From the NCBI GenBank assembly GCA_003504855.1, contig DNZD01000378.1, forward strand, positions 1 to 8,878: 8,878 nt of DNA, read 5' to 3'. The stretch's first letter is position 1. Each line of letters starts with the position of its first letter. The position numbers and the translations under genes were made by a program. The stretch comes from Cytophagales bacterium (lineage in GTDB: Bacteria > Bacteroidota > Bacteroidia > Cytophagales > Cyclobacteriaceae). The notes beneath the pieces are model-generated. The model searched no databases. It was not told where the DNA came from and saw nothing but the letters and a program-made list of their open reading frames with translations. Shown piece after piece: positions 1-8,012 of this stretch.

Positions 1-483
1 AGCAAACGATTTACCGGCCTCGCGTTTGCCTCCGAGCAATCGGGCTCCATGGCGGCACCGTTACAGTTTGATATCAATAAGAAGTGGACGCCCAATGATT
101 TCGTGCAACCTGGCTTGCCCGTGGCTGGTGCGCTGGAAGGCAGACTGGCGGGTAATACATCAGGCAAAATGGTAATCATCGGTGATGGTGACCTGGCTAT
201 TAATGGCACCGGACAGCAGGCACGGAGGGTTCAACCCGACAATGTACACCTGGTCGTGAACTCGATTGACTGGCTGTCGGATGATACCGGCCTCATTGAA
301 TTAAGGACCAAAGGTGCCTCCTCGCGACCCTTGCGTGAATTGGAAGAATCCACCAGAACCCTGCTGAAGTATATCAACTTCCTGCTGCCGATTCTGCTTG
401 TAATAGGTTACGGGTTGATTCGCATGCAGGAGAATCGTATGACGCGTCTGAAACGAATGAGTGAGAACTATGAAGAACGCTAA
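1..483 (+). CDS. GldG-family ABC transporter auxiliary protein, C-terminal part (5' end outside window)
   Basis: The reading frame is open from base 1, so only the last 160 residues are present. The ATG at 49 is an internal methionine, because the frame continues upstream of it. The visible part ends an extracytoplasmic domain (segments MVIIGDGDLA and NSIDWLSDDTGLIELR). This is followed by one membrane helix at about residues 124-142 of the fragment (INFLLPILLVIGYGLIRM) and a short basic tail. That is the C-terminal plan of GldG/ABC_transp_aux proteins, which are membrane-anchored partners of ABC-2 type exporters. The gene overlaps the following DUF4340 gene, a common pairing behind an ABC ATPase and permease, which would lie left of the window. 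True gliding-motility GldG has a similar tail. The DUF4340 partner favours the broader Gldg family, so I give no symbol. Confidence 0.82.
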   Translation, partial: SKRFTGLAFASEQSGSMAAPLQFDINKKWTPNDFVQPGLPVAGALEGRLAGNTSGKMVIIGDGDLAINGTGQQARRVQPDNVHLVVNSIDWLSDDTGLIELRTKGASSRPLRELEESTRTLLKYINFLLPILLVIGYGLIRMQENRMTRLKRMSENYEER

Positions 484-1417
484 CAACTGGAAACTGATCG
501 CCGTATTGGGCGGTTTGATTATTGTCTTTTTGGGTGTGCGCTTTTACCGGTCTCCGCTTCGGGAGAGTAATCTGCCTGGTCAATTGGTAGAGCTGGATTC
601 AGCGGAGACAACGCAAATTCTGATCCGGCCCGCCCGTCAGATCAAGTCTGAAATAAAGCTGATGAAGTCCGGACATCAATGGCAATTGACATCTTCAGAC
701 GGAACCAAGGGAAGGCTTGAGTCCGGTGCTGCTTCGGTAGCCTTGGGTACGCTTATCAACCTTCGCCCCAACCAGATGGTGGCCCGCAGGGCTAACCGGT
801 GGAATGAATTTCGCGTTGGTGACAGCACGGGGACCCATGTTCAAGTTAAAGCAGGTGACGATGTGCAAGCTGATCTCTGGATCGGCCGGTCAGCATTTGC
901 ATCCGGACAAGGCGGCATGTTCTCCGGGGGCGCGCACACCTATGTGCGGCGGCAAGGTGAAAAAGAGGTCTATGCGGTACCCGGATTCCTGGAGGGACAG
1001 TTTAACCGGCTGTTTGACGACTGGCGCGACAAAACCTTTATCCGGTTGAAACGTGACTCCATCGACCGAATAACTTTCCGGTATCCGGCTGATAGCAGTT
1101 TTGTGCTCGAGAGACGCAATGGATGGCACCTGGGAAATATATTGGCAGACTCTGCCGCGGTATCCAACTACCTGAATCTTCTGGAATATAAAAACGTGTC
1201 CACGTTTGCCGCGAGCCAGCCTACCGGAGAGCCGCCATTGCGTATTGTGTTTGAGAGACGAGCGGCACCGATAGTAACGCTGGAGGCCTGGCCGACAGCC
1301 AATGGATGGACCCTGGGTAGTTCGTTGCAACCCGAGACCTATTTTGCGGCACCGACGCTGTCAGTACATAGAGATGTCTGGAAGGGGAAGAGAGATTTCC
1401 TTCCAGTCCGCAAATAA
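470..1417 (+). CDS. DUF4340 domain-containing membrane-anchored protein
   Basis: This encodes a protein of about 315 residues with one N-terminal membrane helix (roughly residues 7-26, LIAVLGGLIIVFLGVRF) and a long beta-rich extracytoplasmic part. The middle segment DWRDKTFIRL, followed by an alternating strand pattern and a GWHLG segment, matches the DUF4340 pattern as I know it. The molecular function of this family is not established. It is typically encoded next to GldG-family proteins and ABC-2 exporters, and is thought to work with them at the membrane. I prefer the ATG at 470. A GTG at 461 in the same frame would add three residues. Either start lies inside the end of the upstream gene, with 14 or 23 bases of overlap, which suggests translational coupling. 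The stop codon runs directly into a terminator hairpin. Confidence 0.85.
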   Translation: MKNANNWKLIAVLGGLIIVFLGVRFYRSPLRESNLPGQLVELDSAETTQILIRPARQIKSEIKLMKSGHQWQLTSSDGTKGRLESGAASVALGTLINLRPNQMVARRANRWNEFRVGDSTGTHVQVKAGDDVQADLWIGRSAFASGQGGMFSGGAHTYVRRQGEKEVYAVPGFLEGQFNRLFDDWRDKTFIRLKRDSIDRITFRYPADSSFVLERRNGWHLGNILADSAAVSNYLNLLEYKNVSTFAASQPTGEPPLRIVFERRAAPIVTLEAWPTANGWTLGSSLQPETYFAAPTLSVHRDVWKGKRDFLPVRK

Positions 1418-1444
1418 AAAAAGGCGCTTTGGGCGCCTTTTTTA
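1416..1444. terminator. Bidirectional rho-independent terminator between convergent genes
   Basis: An 11-bp perfect stem pairs 1417-1427 with 1433-1443 around a 5-base loop (TTTGG). The core is GGCGC/GCGCC, flanked by an A-run on the left and a T-run on the right. Read on the plus strand it ends in six T; read on the minus strand it also ends in a T-run. It can therefore stop transcription from both the DUF4340 gene and atpC. It overlaps the DUF4340 stop codon. Confidence 0.9.
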
Positions 1445-1460
1445 TTTATTGTTATGCGGA

Positions 1461-1706
1461 TTACTTCCTGACTCCGTCAGCCAGAACGATCACTTTGTTT
1501 TGGAGCACTTCTACTACACCACCGGTAATGGCGACGTGTTCACGCTGCTGACTGGTTTTATACTCCACAACACCTTCGGCCAACAGGCTCACGAGGGGTG
1601 CATGGTTATTTAACAACTGAAAAGAACCGTCAGCACCTGGGCAGGTGACCACAGAGACTTCTCCTTCAAAAACCTTTTCGTCCGGTGTTATGATTTCGAG
1701 ATGCAT
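1461..1706 (-). CDS. atpC: F1Fo ATP synthase epsilon subunit (short form)
   Basis: This encodes an 81-residue protein that is the N-terminal beta-sandwich domain of the F1 epsilon subunit, the rotor part that joins gamma to the c-ring. Conserved family segments are ITPDEKVFEGEV near the N-terminus, PGADGSFQLLNNHAPL in the middle and VAITGGVVEV near the end. The E. coli subunit is nearly 140 residues. Here the C-terminal two-helix domain, which can inhibit F1 in many bacteria, is absent. No frame disruption is seen, and short epsilon subunits are usual in Bacteroidota, so the gene looks intact. It lies 6 bases after atpD, and an AAGGA element about 9 bases before the ATG could serve as ribosome binding site. 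It ends just before the shared bidirectional terminator. Confidence 0.95.
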   Translation of the reverse strand: MHLEIITPDEKVFEGEVSVVTCPGADGSFQLLNNHAPLVSLLAEGVVEYKTSQQREHVAITGGVVEVLQNKVIVLADGVRK

Positions 1707-1712
1707 GATTGC

Positions 1713-3236
<1,524 letters not shown>

Positions 3237-3261
3237 TTATGTAGGTTTCTAATATTGGCCA

Positions 3262-3292
3262 CAAAAGTAACTTTCGGGGGTGGCATCAACAA
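3262..3292 (-). promoter_or_regulatory. Putative sigma-A promoter of atpDC (Bacteroidota type)
   Basis: On the minus strand, TACTTTTG (3269 to 3262) matches the Bacteroidota -7 element TAnnTTTG exactly. TTGTTG (3292 to 3287) supplies a -33 TTG, 17 bases upstream counted from its second TTG. Transcription would start near 3255, leaving a leader of about 33 bases before the atpD ATG. The position, in the 137-base gap between the kinase and atpD, fits a dedicated promoter for atpDC. It is a sequence match only. Confidence 0.65.
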
Positions 3293-3358
3293 GGAGCCCT
3301 GTCATAAAATCCCGGAATTTTTCACCCACCTAACTATCTGTAAATCAGTTTATGGGCG

Positions 3359-4573
3359 CTAGGAAACAGTTAATTCAATCCGGAAGGTTGTACCCTGATT
3401 TTCTTCGGAGGACTTTACGAAAATCCGGCCGTTGTGATAGAGTTCGATAATGCGTTTCGCCAGGGCCAATCCAAGTCCCCAGCCACGCTTCTTGGTGGTG
3501 AAGCCTGGTTTAAAAACACTGGAGAGTATAGACTTGGGTATACCCTTGCCATTGTCAGATATGTCAATAAATACCTTCTTTTCGTTCCCGCGCAGGATCT
3601 TAATGGCAATGGTGCCGCTGCTGCCCATGGCATCAACGGCATTTTTGCAGAGATTTTCGATTACCCACTCAAATAAGGGCGCGTGAACCATAGCCGAAAT
3701 GGTTTCTGACAGCGCGTATACCTCAATATTGATTTTGGAGGAAACACGCGGCTGCAGGTAACTGACTACGTTATTCACCAACAGGTAGAGATTTTCCTCC
3801 TTGAGAACCGGGGTAGAGCCAATACTGGAAAATCGCTCGGTCACCACACGCAATTTCCGGATGTCCTTATCGAGTTCTTCCACGATTCCACGGCCTTTGA
3901 ACTGGGGATCATCACGGAATACTTCCACCCAGGCCATGAGGGATGAAAGCGGTGTGCCCAATTGATGGGCGGTCTCTTTGGCCAATCCCACCCACACCCG
4001 ATTCTGCTCGGCAGTTTTGGAATAGCTGAAGGCGAGGTAGGAGATGAAGGCAAAGATGGCGATGACCGAAAGCTGTATGTAGGGGTAAGCTGTGAGCTGG
4101 GTCAGAAGAAATGAATTTTTGTAATACACGTACTGCTTGCCAAAGACCTCCGAGGTGTTGGGATCCTTGAGGAGGATGGGGATGGGCGGATACGTCTTCT
4201 TCATTTCACGCAATTCGTGTTGCAGGGCTTCCTGTTTGCGTGCTGGCGACCAATTGTCTTCAACATCAACATTGTTAGAATTGATGATTTCATTGTTTTC
4301 GTTCACCAGGATGGTGGGTATGGAATTGTTCTTGAAGATGATTTCTTCGGTGATGAAAAGGATGTTGTTGTCGGTGTCGTTGGATGTGTACTCCAGGGCA
4401 CGTGCAAAGAGGTTCACCTGATTGTGTTCGCGTTCCTTAAGCTGGGCCACCAGAATATTTGTGTAATAGATGGTGCCAAGACTGATGATAACCGAAACAG
4501 CAAGAACAATCCACTTGAGGTTGGCATTGTCCTCATAGAAGTCCATGCTGGGCAAACGAATCGGTTTATTCAT
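3359..4573 (-). CDS. Orphan membrane sensor histidine kinase
   Basis: This 404-residue two-component sensor kinase autophosphorylates a histidine in response to a signal sensed at the membrane. One helix lies at about residues 20-41 and a second at about 165-184. They enclose a periplasmic loop of about 120 residues with no family I can name. The H-box (KETAHQLGTPLSSL, H203) follows only about 15 residues after the second helix, so there is no HAMP or PAS linker. The ATPase domain has the N-box ENLCKNAVDA (N307, N311), the G1 box DNGKGIP (D340) and the G2 box GWGLGL (364-369). The residue after the phosphorylated histidine is Q204 instead of the usual E or D. No response regulator is adjacent. 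The start at ATG 4573 has no clear Shine-Dalgarno; M10 (codon at 4546-4544) is an alternative. A strong terminator ends 20 bases upstream. Confidence 0.92.
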   Translation of the reverse strand: MNKPIRLPSMDFYEDNANLKWIVLAVSVIISLGTIYYTNILVAQLKEREHNQVNLFARALEYTSNDTDNNILFITEEIIFKNNSIPTILVNENNEIINSNNVDVEDNWSPARKQEALQHELREMKKTYPPIPILLKDPNTSEVFGKQYVYYKNSFLLTQLTAYPYIQLSVIAIFAFISYLAFSYSKTAEQNRVWVGLAKETAHQLGTPLSSLMAWVEVFRDDPQFKGRGIVEELDKDIRKLRVVTERFSSIGSTPVLKEENLYLLVNNVVSYLQPRVSSKINIEVYALSETISAMVHAPLFEWVIENLCKNAVDAMGSSGTIAIKILRGNEKKVFIDISDNGKGIPKSILSSVFKPGFTTKKRGWGLGLALAKRIIELYHNGRIFVKSSEENQGTTFRIELTVS

Positions 4574-4593
4574 GAGCCGATGAATGAAGGTAC

Positions 4594-4633
4594 AAAAAAA
4601 TTACCGGAGCGGCTGGAAGCAGCTCCGGTAATT
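4594..4633 (-). terminator. Strong rho-independent terminator after the ABC permease
   Basis: A perfect 12-bp stem (AATTACCGGAGC at 4599-4610 with GCTCCGGTAATT at 4622-4633) encloses an 11-base loop. On the minus strand it is followed by a run of seven T (4600 to 4594). It sits 29 bases past the permease stop codon and only 20 bases before the ATG of the histidine kinase. There is no T-run on the plus-strand side, so it acts in one direction only. Confidence 0.92.
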
Positions 4634-4662
4634 GATGGTGTTATTGCCTTAAAAGAAATCCA

Positions 4663-5973
4663 CTACTCTTTTTGCATAAACCACTTTGCCAGGACGCGGT
4701 AGTTTACTTTGGTACCGCTCATCAGAATACCAACGCGATAAATCCGGCCCGCCATCCAGGTAGTGAAAATAAATCCGGCTATGAGGAGCGTCATGGACAA
4801 TACCAATTGCCAGGTGGGCACATCAGATCCAATCCTTCCCATCATGGCAATGGGCGATGTAAATGGTATAATCGATAACCAGACACTAACAGTACCATGC
4901 GGATCTTTCAGGATAAACATGAACAAACTCATGTAGGATATCAACATCGGAATGGTAATCGGGAACATGAACTGCTGGGCTTCAGCCGGGCTGTCGACAG
5001 CCGAACCAACAGCCGCAAACAGCGCACCGTAGATCAGATAGCCTCCCAGGAAATAGAAAAGGAAATTGAAAAGGATAAAGCCCCAGTTGAGATTCAAAGC
5101 TTCATTGATGGTGCTGATTACCGTAGAATCCACGGCGGCCTTCTGCGCCGCAATTTCGGGACCCATCTGCTGAAGTGCCTGTTGCTGCGGCGGATCAATG
5201 CCAAAGAAACCCAACACACCAAACGTAAGGGTTGACATCAGAATAATCCAAATGAGAAACTGCAACAACCCGACAGAGGCCAGGCCCAGGATCTTGCCCA
5301 TCATCAACTGGAATGGCTTCACCGAGGAAACGATTACCTCCACCACTTTGCTCGTCTTCTCCTCGATGATACCCTGCATAATCTGGGCACCATAAATGAA
5401 AATGAACATGTACATCAGGATGCCGCCCGCCATACCGATTCCGAACAGGATGCCCACATTGCTCGACTTCTCCTGCCCGCCTTCGCTGAGTTTTACAGTC
5501 TTGATACTCACGTTGGTTTTGAGGCTGTCAAGCAGTTTCTGGTCAATGTTGAGTTTTCGCATCTTGACGTCTTTGATCTGGTTTTCAAACAGACGTTCGA
5601 TGTTACTCACATCTTCCAGGCTGGGGCTCTTCTTGCTATACAGGGTAATCCCTTCCGGTTTGCTGAGGTTGTATGTGGGAATATAGAGCAACCCAAAATC
5701 CTCACTTTGGTCATAGGCCTTCTTGGCATCCTCCAGGGATCCTGCAAAAGGTTTGAACTGAAACCGGCCGGAATCCGGGAGGAAAGCTTTGCTATCATCT
5801 ACATAATGAATGACCTGCTTCTTGGAATTCTTGTCAGACTCCTTGGCAATAAATACCAGAAGGCCGATGATTGCCGGAAATATCAGCGGTATCAGGATGG
5901 TCGCTACCAGGAATGACTTCTTCTGAACGCGGTTTAAGAACTCGCGCTGAATGATTAACCAAATCTTATTCAT
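4663..5973 (-). CDS. ABC-2 type exporter permease, NatB-like
   Basis: This 436-residue membrane subunit is the partner of the ATPase encoded immediately upstream. One N-terminal helix (about 21-43) is followed by an extracytoplasmic domain of about 125 residues. A C-terminal group of helices then lies at roughly 172-196, 227-258, 297-323, 334-354, 360-378 and 388-415. The segment EEKTSKVVEVIVSSVKP (204-220), between the second and third helices, is the conserved cytoplasmic element of NatB/YhaP-type permeases (ABC2_membrane_3 group). A Q-rich stretch (PPQQQALQQM, 261-270) lies in the loop after the third helix. Characterised relatives have been linked to Na+ export, but the substrate cannot be told from sequence. 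The start codon lies inside the end of the ATPase gene (8-base overlap), with a strong Shine-Dalgarno just upstream. A terminator follows the stop. Confidence 0.9.
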   Translation of the reverse strand: MNKIWLIIQREFLNRVQKKSFLVATILIPLIFPAIIGLLVFIAKESDKNSKKQVIHYVDDSKAFLPDSGRFQFKPFAGSLEDAKKAYDQSEDFGLLYIPTYNLSKPEGITLYSKKSPSLEDVSNIERLFENQIKDVKMRKLNIDQKLLDSLKTNVSIKTVKLSEGGQEKSSNVGILFGIGMAGGILMYMFIFIYGAQIMQGIIEEKTSKVVEVIVSSVKPFQLMMGKILGLASVGLLQFLIWIILMSTLTFGVLGFFGIDPPQQQALQQMGPEIAAQKAAVDSTVISTINEALNLNWGFILFNFLFYFLGGYLIYGALFAAVGSAVDSPAEAQQFMFPITIPMLISYMSLFMFILKDPHGTVSVWLSIIPFTSPIAMMGRIGSDVPTWQLVLSMTLLIAGFIFTTWMAGRIYRVGILMSGTKVNYRVLAKWFMQKE

Positions 5974-6877
5974 GGGAACCTCCTTTCACTAGACTGATGA
6001 ATATTTCACTCATGCTCGGTACTTTTTCGTGGAAGCTGTGAACTTCAGTTACCTGGATGACCTCGCGGATCAGGTCGGTGGTGGTACCGTGATTCAGTTT
6101 AACCAGGGTGCGAATCATATCATCTTCAATCGGCTCCTGCGACAGAATGTTAAATCCCGCGCCGGAATGCGTAAAGCTTCCCCGGTGCTGAATCTCGAAC
6201 GTATTGGTCTTGAACTGATCCTTCACCTGCTTTTTCGATCCTTCCAGGATTTTCTTCGATTTGTTGATCAGGGCGATATGATCACAAAGGTCTTCCACGG
6301 TCTCCATGCGGTGCGTGGAGAAGATAATGGTGGAACCGTTTTTCTTGAGCCCCAGAATCTCATCGGTGATGAGTTGGGCGTTTACCGGATCGAATCCGGA
6401 GAACGGCTCATCCAGGATAATAAGTTTGGGTTCGTGCATCACCGTGCTGATGAACTGCACTTTTTGGGCCATACCCTTCGACAGGTCTTCTACTTTCTTT
6501 CCCCACCAGTCGGTGATTTCAAATTTCCGTAACCACACCTTGATGCGCTGCATGGCATCGGCGCGGCTCAGGCCTTTGAGTTGGGCGAGGTACAGGAGCT
6601 GTTCGCCGACCTTCAGTTTTTTGTACAGGCCGCGCTCTTCAGGCAGGTAGCCAATCACTCCGATATGGGCGGGATTCAGCTTTTGACCAAAGATGGTAAT
6701 CTCACCTTCGTCGGCATTGATGATCTGGTTGATGATACGGATGAGGGTGGTCTTGCCGGCTCCGTTTGGTCCGAGTAATCCATAAATGGATTGTTCGGGA
6801 ACGACCAGCTCCACCCGGTCCAGGGCAGTATGCTCCGCATACCGCTTACTGACTCCACGGGCTCTCAGGGCTTCCAC
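5966..6877 (-). CDS. ABC transporter ATP-binding protein, NatA-like
   Basis: This 303-residue cytoplasmic ATPase powers the permease encoded next. Walker A GPNGAGKT is at residues 36-43, the LSKGM signature at 132-136, Walker B LIILDEP (D156, E157) follows, and the H-loop histidine is H189. The Q-loop position reads YLPEERGLY (about 77-85), with glutamate where many ABC ATPases have glutamine. This PEERGLY form is typical of the NatA/YhaQ group. After about residue 215 comes a C-terminal extension of the DUF4162 type found in this group. The start is GTG at 6877; an in-frame stop lies five codons upstream and no ATG fits the conserved N-terminal sequence, so GTG is the best choice. It overlaps the permease gene by 8 bases, consistent with coupled translation of a two-component exporter. 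Confidence 0.93.
   Translation of the reverse strand: MEALRARGVSKRYAEHTALDRVELVVPEQSIYGLLGPNGAGKTTLIRIINQIINADEGEITIFGQKLNPAHIGVIGYLPEERGLYKKLKVGEQLLYLAQLKGLSRADAMQRIKVWLRKFEITDWWGKKVEDLSKGMAQKVQFISTVMHEPKLIILDEPFSGFDPVNAQLITDEILGLKKNGSTIIFSTHRMETVEDLCDHIALINKSKKILEGSKKQVKDQFKTNTFEIQHRGSFTHSGAGFNILSQEPIEDDMIRTLVKLNHGTTTDLIREVIQVTEVHSFHEKVPSMSEIFISLVKGGSHE
5979..5986 (-). promoter_or_regulatory. Strong Shine-Dalgarno for the ABC permease
   Basis: The minus strand reads AAAGGAGG, 5 bases before the permease ATG (5973-5971) and inside the 3' end of the ATPase gene. It supports the chosen start. It is unusually complete for Bacteroidota, where ribosome binding sites of this type are generally weak or absent. 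Confidence 0.75.
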
Positions 6878-6963
6878 AGGTTGTGTTGATTAGGGGTTTA
6901 AGGGATGAGTAGCAATATACGTCATGCAATTACAACTGCCGGGGCAGAAATAATCGGACGGGC

Positions 6964-6984
6964 AAAAAAATTGAATCAATTTGA
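6964..6984 (-). terminator. Weak terminator-like A/T hairpin after the secreted-protein gene
   Basis: AAATTGA (6968-6974) and TCAATTT (6976-6982) form an inverted repeat around one base, giving at best a 5-bp A/T stem with a 5-base loop. It overlaps the stop codon of the 302-residue gene. A minus-strand run of seven T (6970 to 6964) follows. The stem is too weak for a confident call, and some read-through into the ABC ATPase gene is likely. Confidence 0.3.
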
Positions 6985-7884
6985 TTTTTCGCGGAAGATG
7001 ATCTTTCCCATGGACACATCGAGGTCAAATGTCAATGCATTTTTGGGGTTATGGGCATAGGCGTTATTGGCGTATGAATTTTCCCCCACCCGATGCAAGC
7101 TCCGCGACAAATTCACACTACACAGCCAGGATTCGTTAATATGCACTAATACCGGAACGGTTTCATCAGGCAGGAAGATAACCATGTTACCCGCTCCGAC
7201 ACTGCCCTGTACGACGGGCATAAAGTCAGGCTTAAAATCTGCCTTGTTGCTGAAGTCCAGCAGAATATTGCCAAACCCCACTTCGGCCATCACCACGTGC
7301 GACCGAGAAAGATTGAGTTGTCGTACGTTGAGTGAACCCAGATCAACCTTAACAAAGAAGGTATCCATCTCTACCTGGTTCATGGCGCCGGTGGCATACG
7401 AAACATTCACGTCGGCGCTGCCGGTATTGATTTTCAGTTTCTTGATAGCCAGCCCGGACAAATCAATATTCGCATTGCCCAGACCATAATCAAAGTCCAG
7501 TGCATAAGGCTTGGTATCGGTCAGGTAGACCTTCCAAAATTTGTCATGCACCTCTTCGGTGCCGCCGAATACCTGATAAGAGATTTTTTGTCCCACGCCG
7601 CGGTGGCCTTCCTGCTCGAGGGCCAGGTTGACAAAGCAGACCGCATTCTTTACTTCATTGCTGAAGGTGTGGGCATATTCTTCGAGATCCTGATTGCTAA
7701 AGATGGAGAGGATTTCGTCCGTCTGGCCGGGGCGGACAAAGCAGTTACCGGTCTTTGCTTTGAGGCAAAGATTAACGGTCTCGCAGCTTTGGTTCTTTTC
7801 AACCGTAAACTGCTTCTTCATCTGAGCCAGCACTCCGCTGGTGGTCAGAATACCCGTCAAAGCCAATAACGACGTCTTGAACAT
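6976..7884 (-). CDS. Secreted protein of unknown function, beta-repeat (DUF4097/LiaF-like) pattern
   Basis: This 302-residue protein has a signal peptide: charged start, hydrophobic LLALTGILTTSGV, likely cleavage after VLA at residue 20. No LipoP-type cysteine is present, so it is probably periplasmic or secreted. From about residue 128 it shows a repeating strand pattern of short hydrophobic segments with glycine turns (YGLGNANIDLSGL, IKKLKINTGSADVNVSY, VKVDLGSLNV, EVGFGNILLDF, GSVGAGNMVIFLP). This resembles the solenoid-like C-terminal folds of DUF4097 or LiaF-type proteins; that resemblance is by eye and is not a firm family assignment. It has five cysteines (34, 40, 47, 83, 255), four of them in the N-terminal third, so disulfides are possible. 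It lies between dnaJ and the ABC exporter genes on the same strand. I see no clear promoter or Shine-Dalgarno; the start is supported by the signal peptide. Confidence 0.75.
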   Translation of the reverse strand: MFKTSLLALTGILTTSGVLAQMKKQFTVEKNQSCETVNLCLKAKTGNCFVRPGQTDEILSIFSNQDLEEYAHTFSNEVKNAVCFVNLALEQEGHRGVGQKISYQVFGGTEEVHDKFWKVYLTDTKPYALDFDYGLGNANIDLSGLAIKKLKINTGSADVNVSYATGAMNQVEMDTFFVKVDLGSLNVRQLNLSRSHVVMAEVGFGNILLDFSNKADFKPDFMPVVQGSVGAGNMVIFLPDETVPVLVHINESWLCSVNLSRSLHRVGENSYANNAYAHNPKNALTFDLDVSMGKIIFREKSN

Positions 7885-7920
7885 AACCGTACTTACGCGT
7901 TTTTCTCTCTTTAGGTTAGC

Positions 7921-7962
7921 CGGGATCGGTCACCCGATCACCCGTAATTGGTCATATACGGG
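7921..7962. repeat. Cluster of short inverted and direct repeats between dnaJ and the secreted-protein gene
   Basis: Two short inverted repeats lie side by side: GATCGG-TCAC-CCGATC (7924-7939) and CCCGTA-N10-TACGGG (7941-7962). CACCCG also occurs twice as a direct repeat (7931-7936 and 7939-7944), and GGTCA occurs twice (7928-7932 and 7950-7954). The cluster is 37 to 78 bases upstream of the secreted-protein ATG. It could be an operator or an RNA structure in the leader. No T-run follows on either strand, so it is not a standard terminator. Confidence 0.4.
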
Positions 7963-8012
7963 CACTAATCTGAAAAGGTTAGAAAATTTGTACGGCTGGG
8001 GGGTAGGAATTT

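Noticed and set aside
1..483. Assigning the first gene as true gliding-motility gldG
   Set aside because: Only the C-terminal part is visible, and the DUF4340 neighbour points to the general Gldg/ABC_transp_aux family. Gliding cannot be inferred from it.
890..1330. Open minus-strand frame of 146 codons
   Set aside because: It is antisense to the DUF4340 gene, has no recognisable motifs, and sits in GC-rich coding sequence where such shadow frames are common.
3306..3321. Near-perfect 16-base palindrome (AAAATCCC/GGAATTTT) downstream of the kinase gene
   Set aside because: It has no loop, one mismatch and only a short T-run, so it is not a convincing terminator. A regulatory site for atpDC is possible, but nothing else supports it.
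4217..4702. Open plus-strand frame of 161 codons
   Set aside because: It lies antisense to the histidine kinase and across the terminator. The kinase frame has all expected motifs, while this translation shows no domain pattern.
6029..6532. Open plus-strand frame of 167 codons
   Set aside because: It is antisense to the well-supported ABC ATPase gene, and its translation shows no recognisable family.
6900..6945. Possible promoter for the ABC ATPase (minus strand TATATTGC with upstream TTG)
   Set aside because: The -7 element matches only six of eight positions and the spacing to TTG is about 13 bases, too short for the Bacteroidota consensus.
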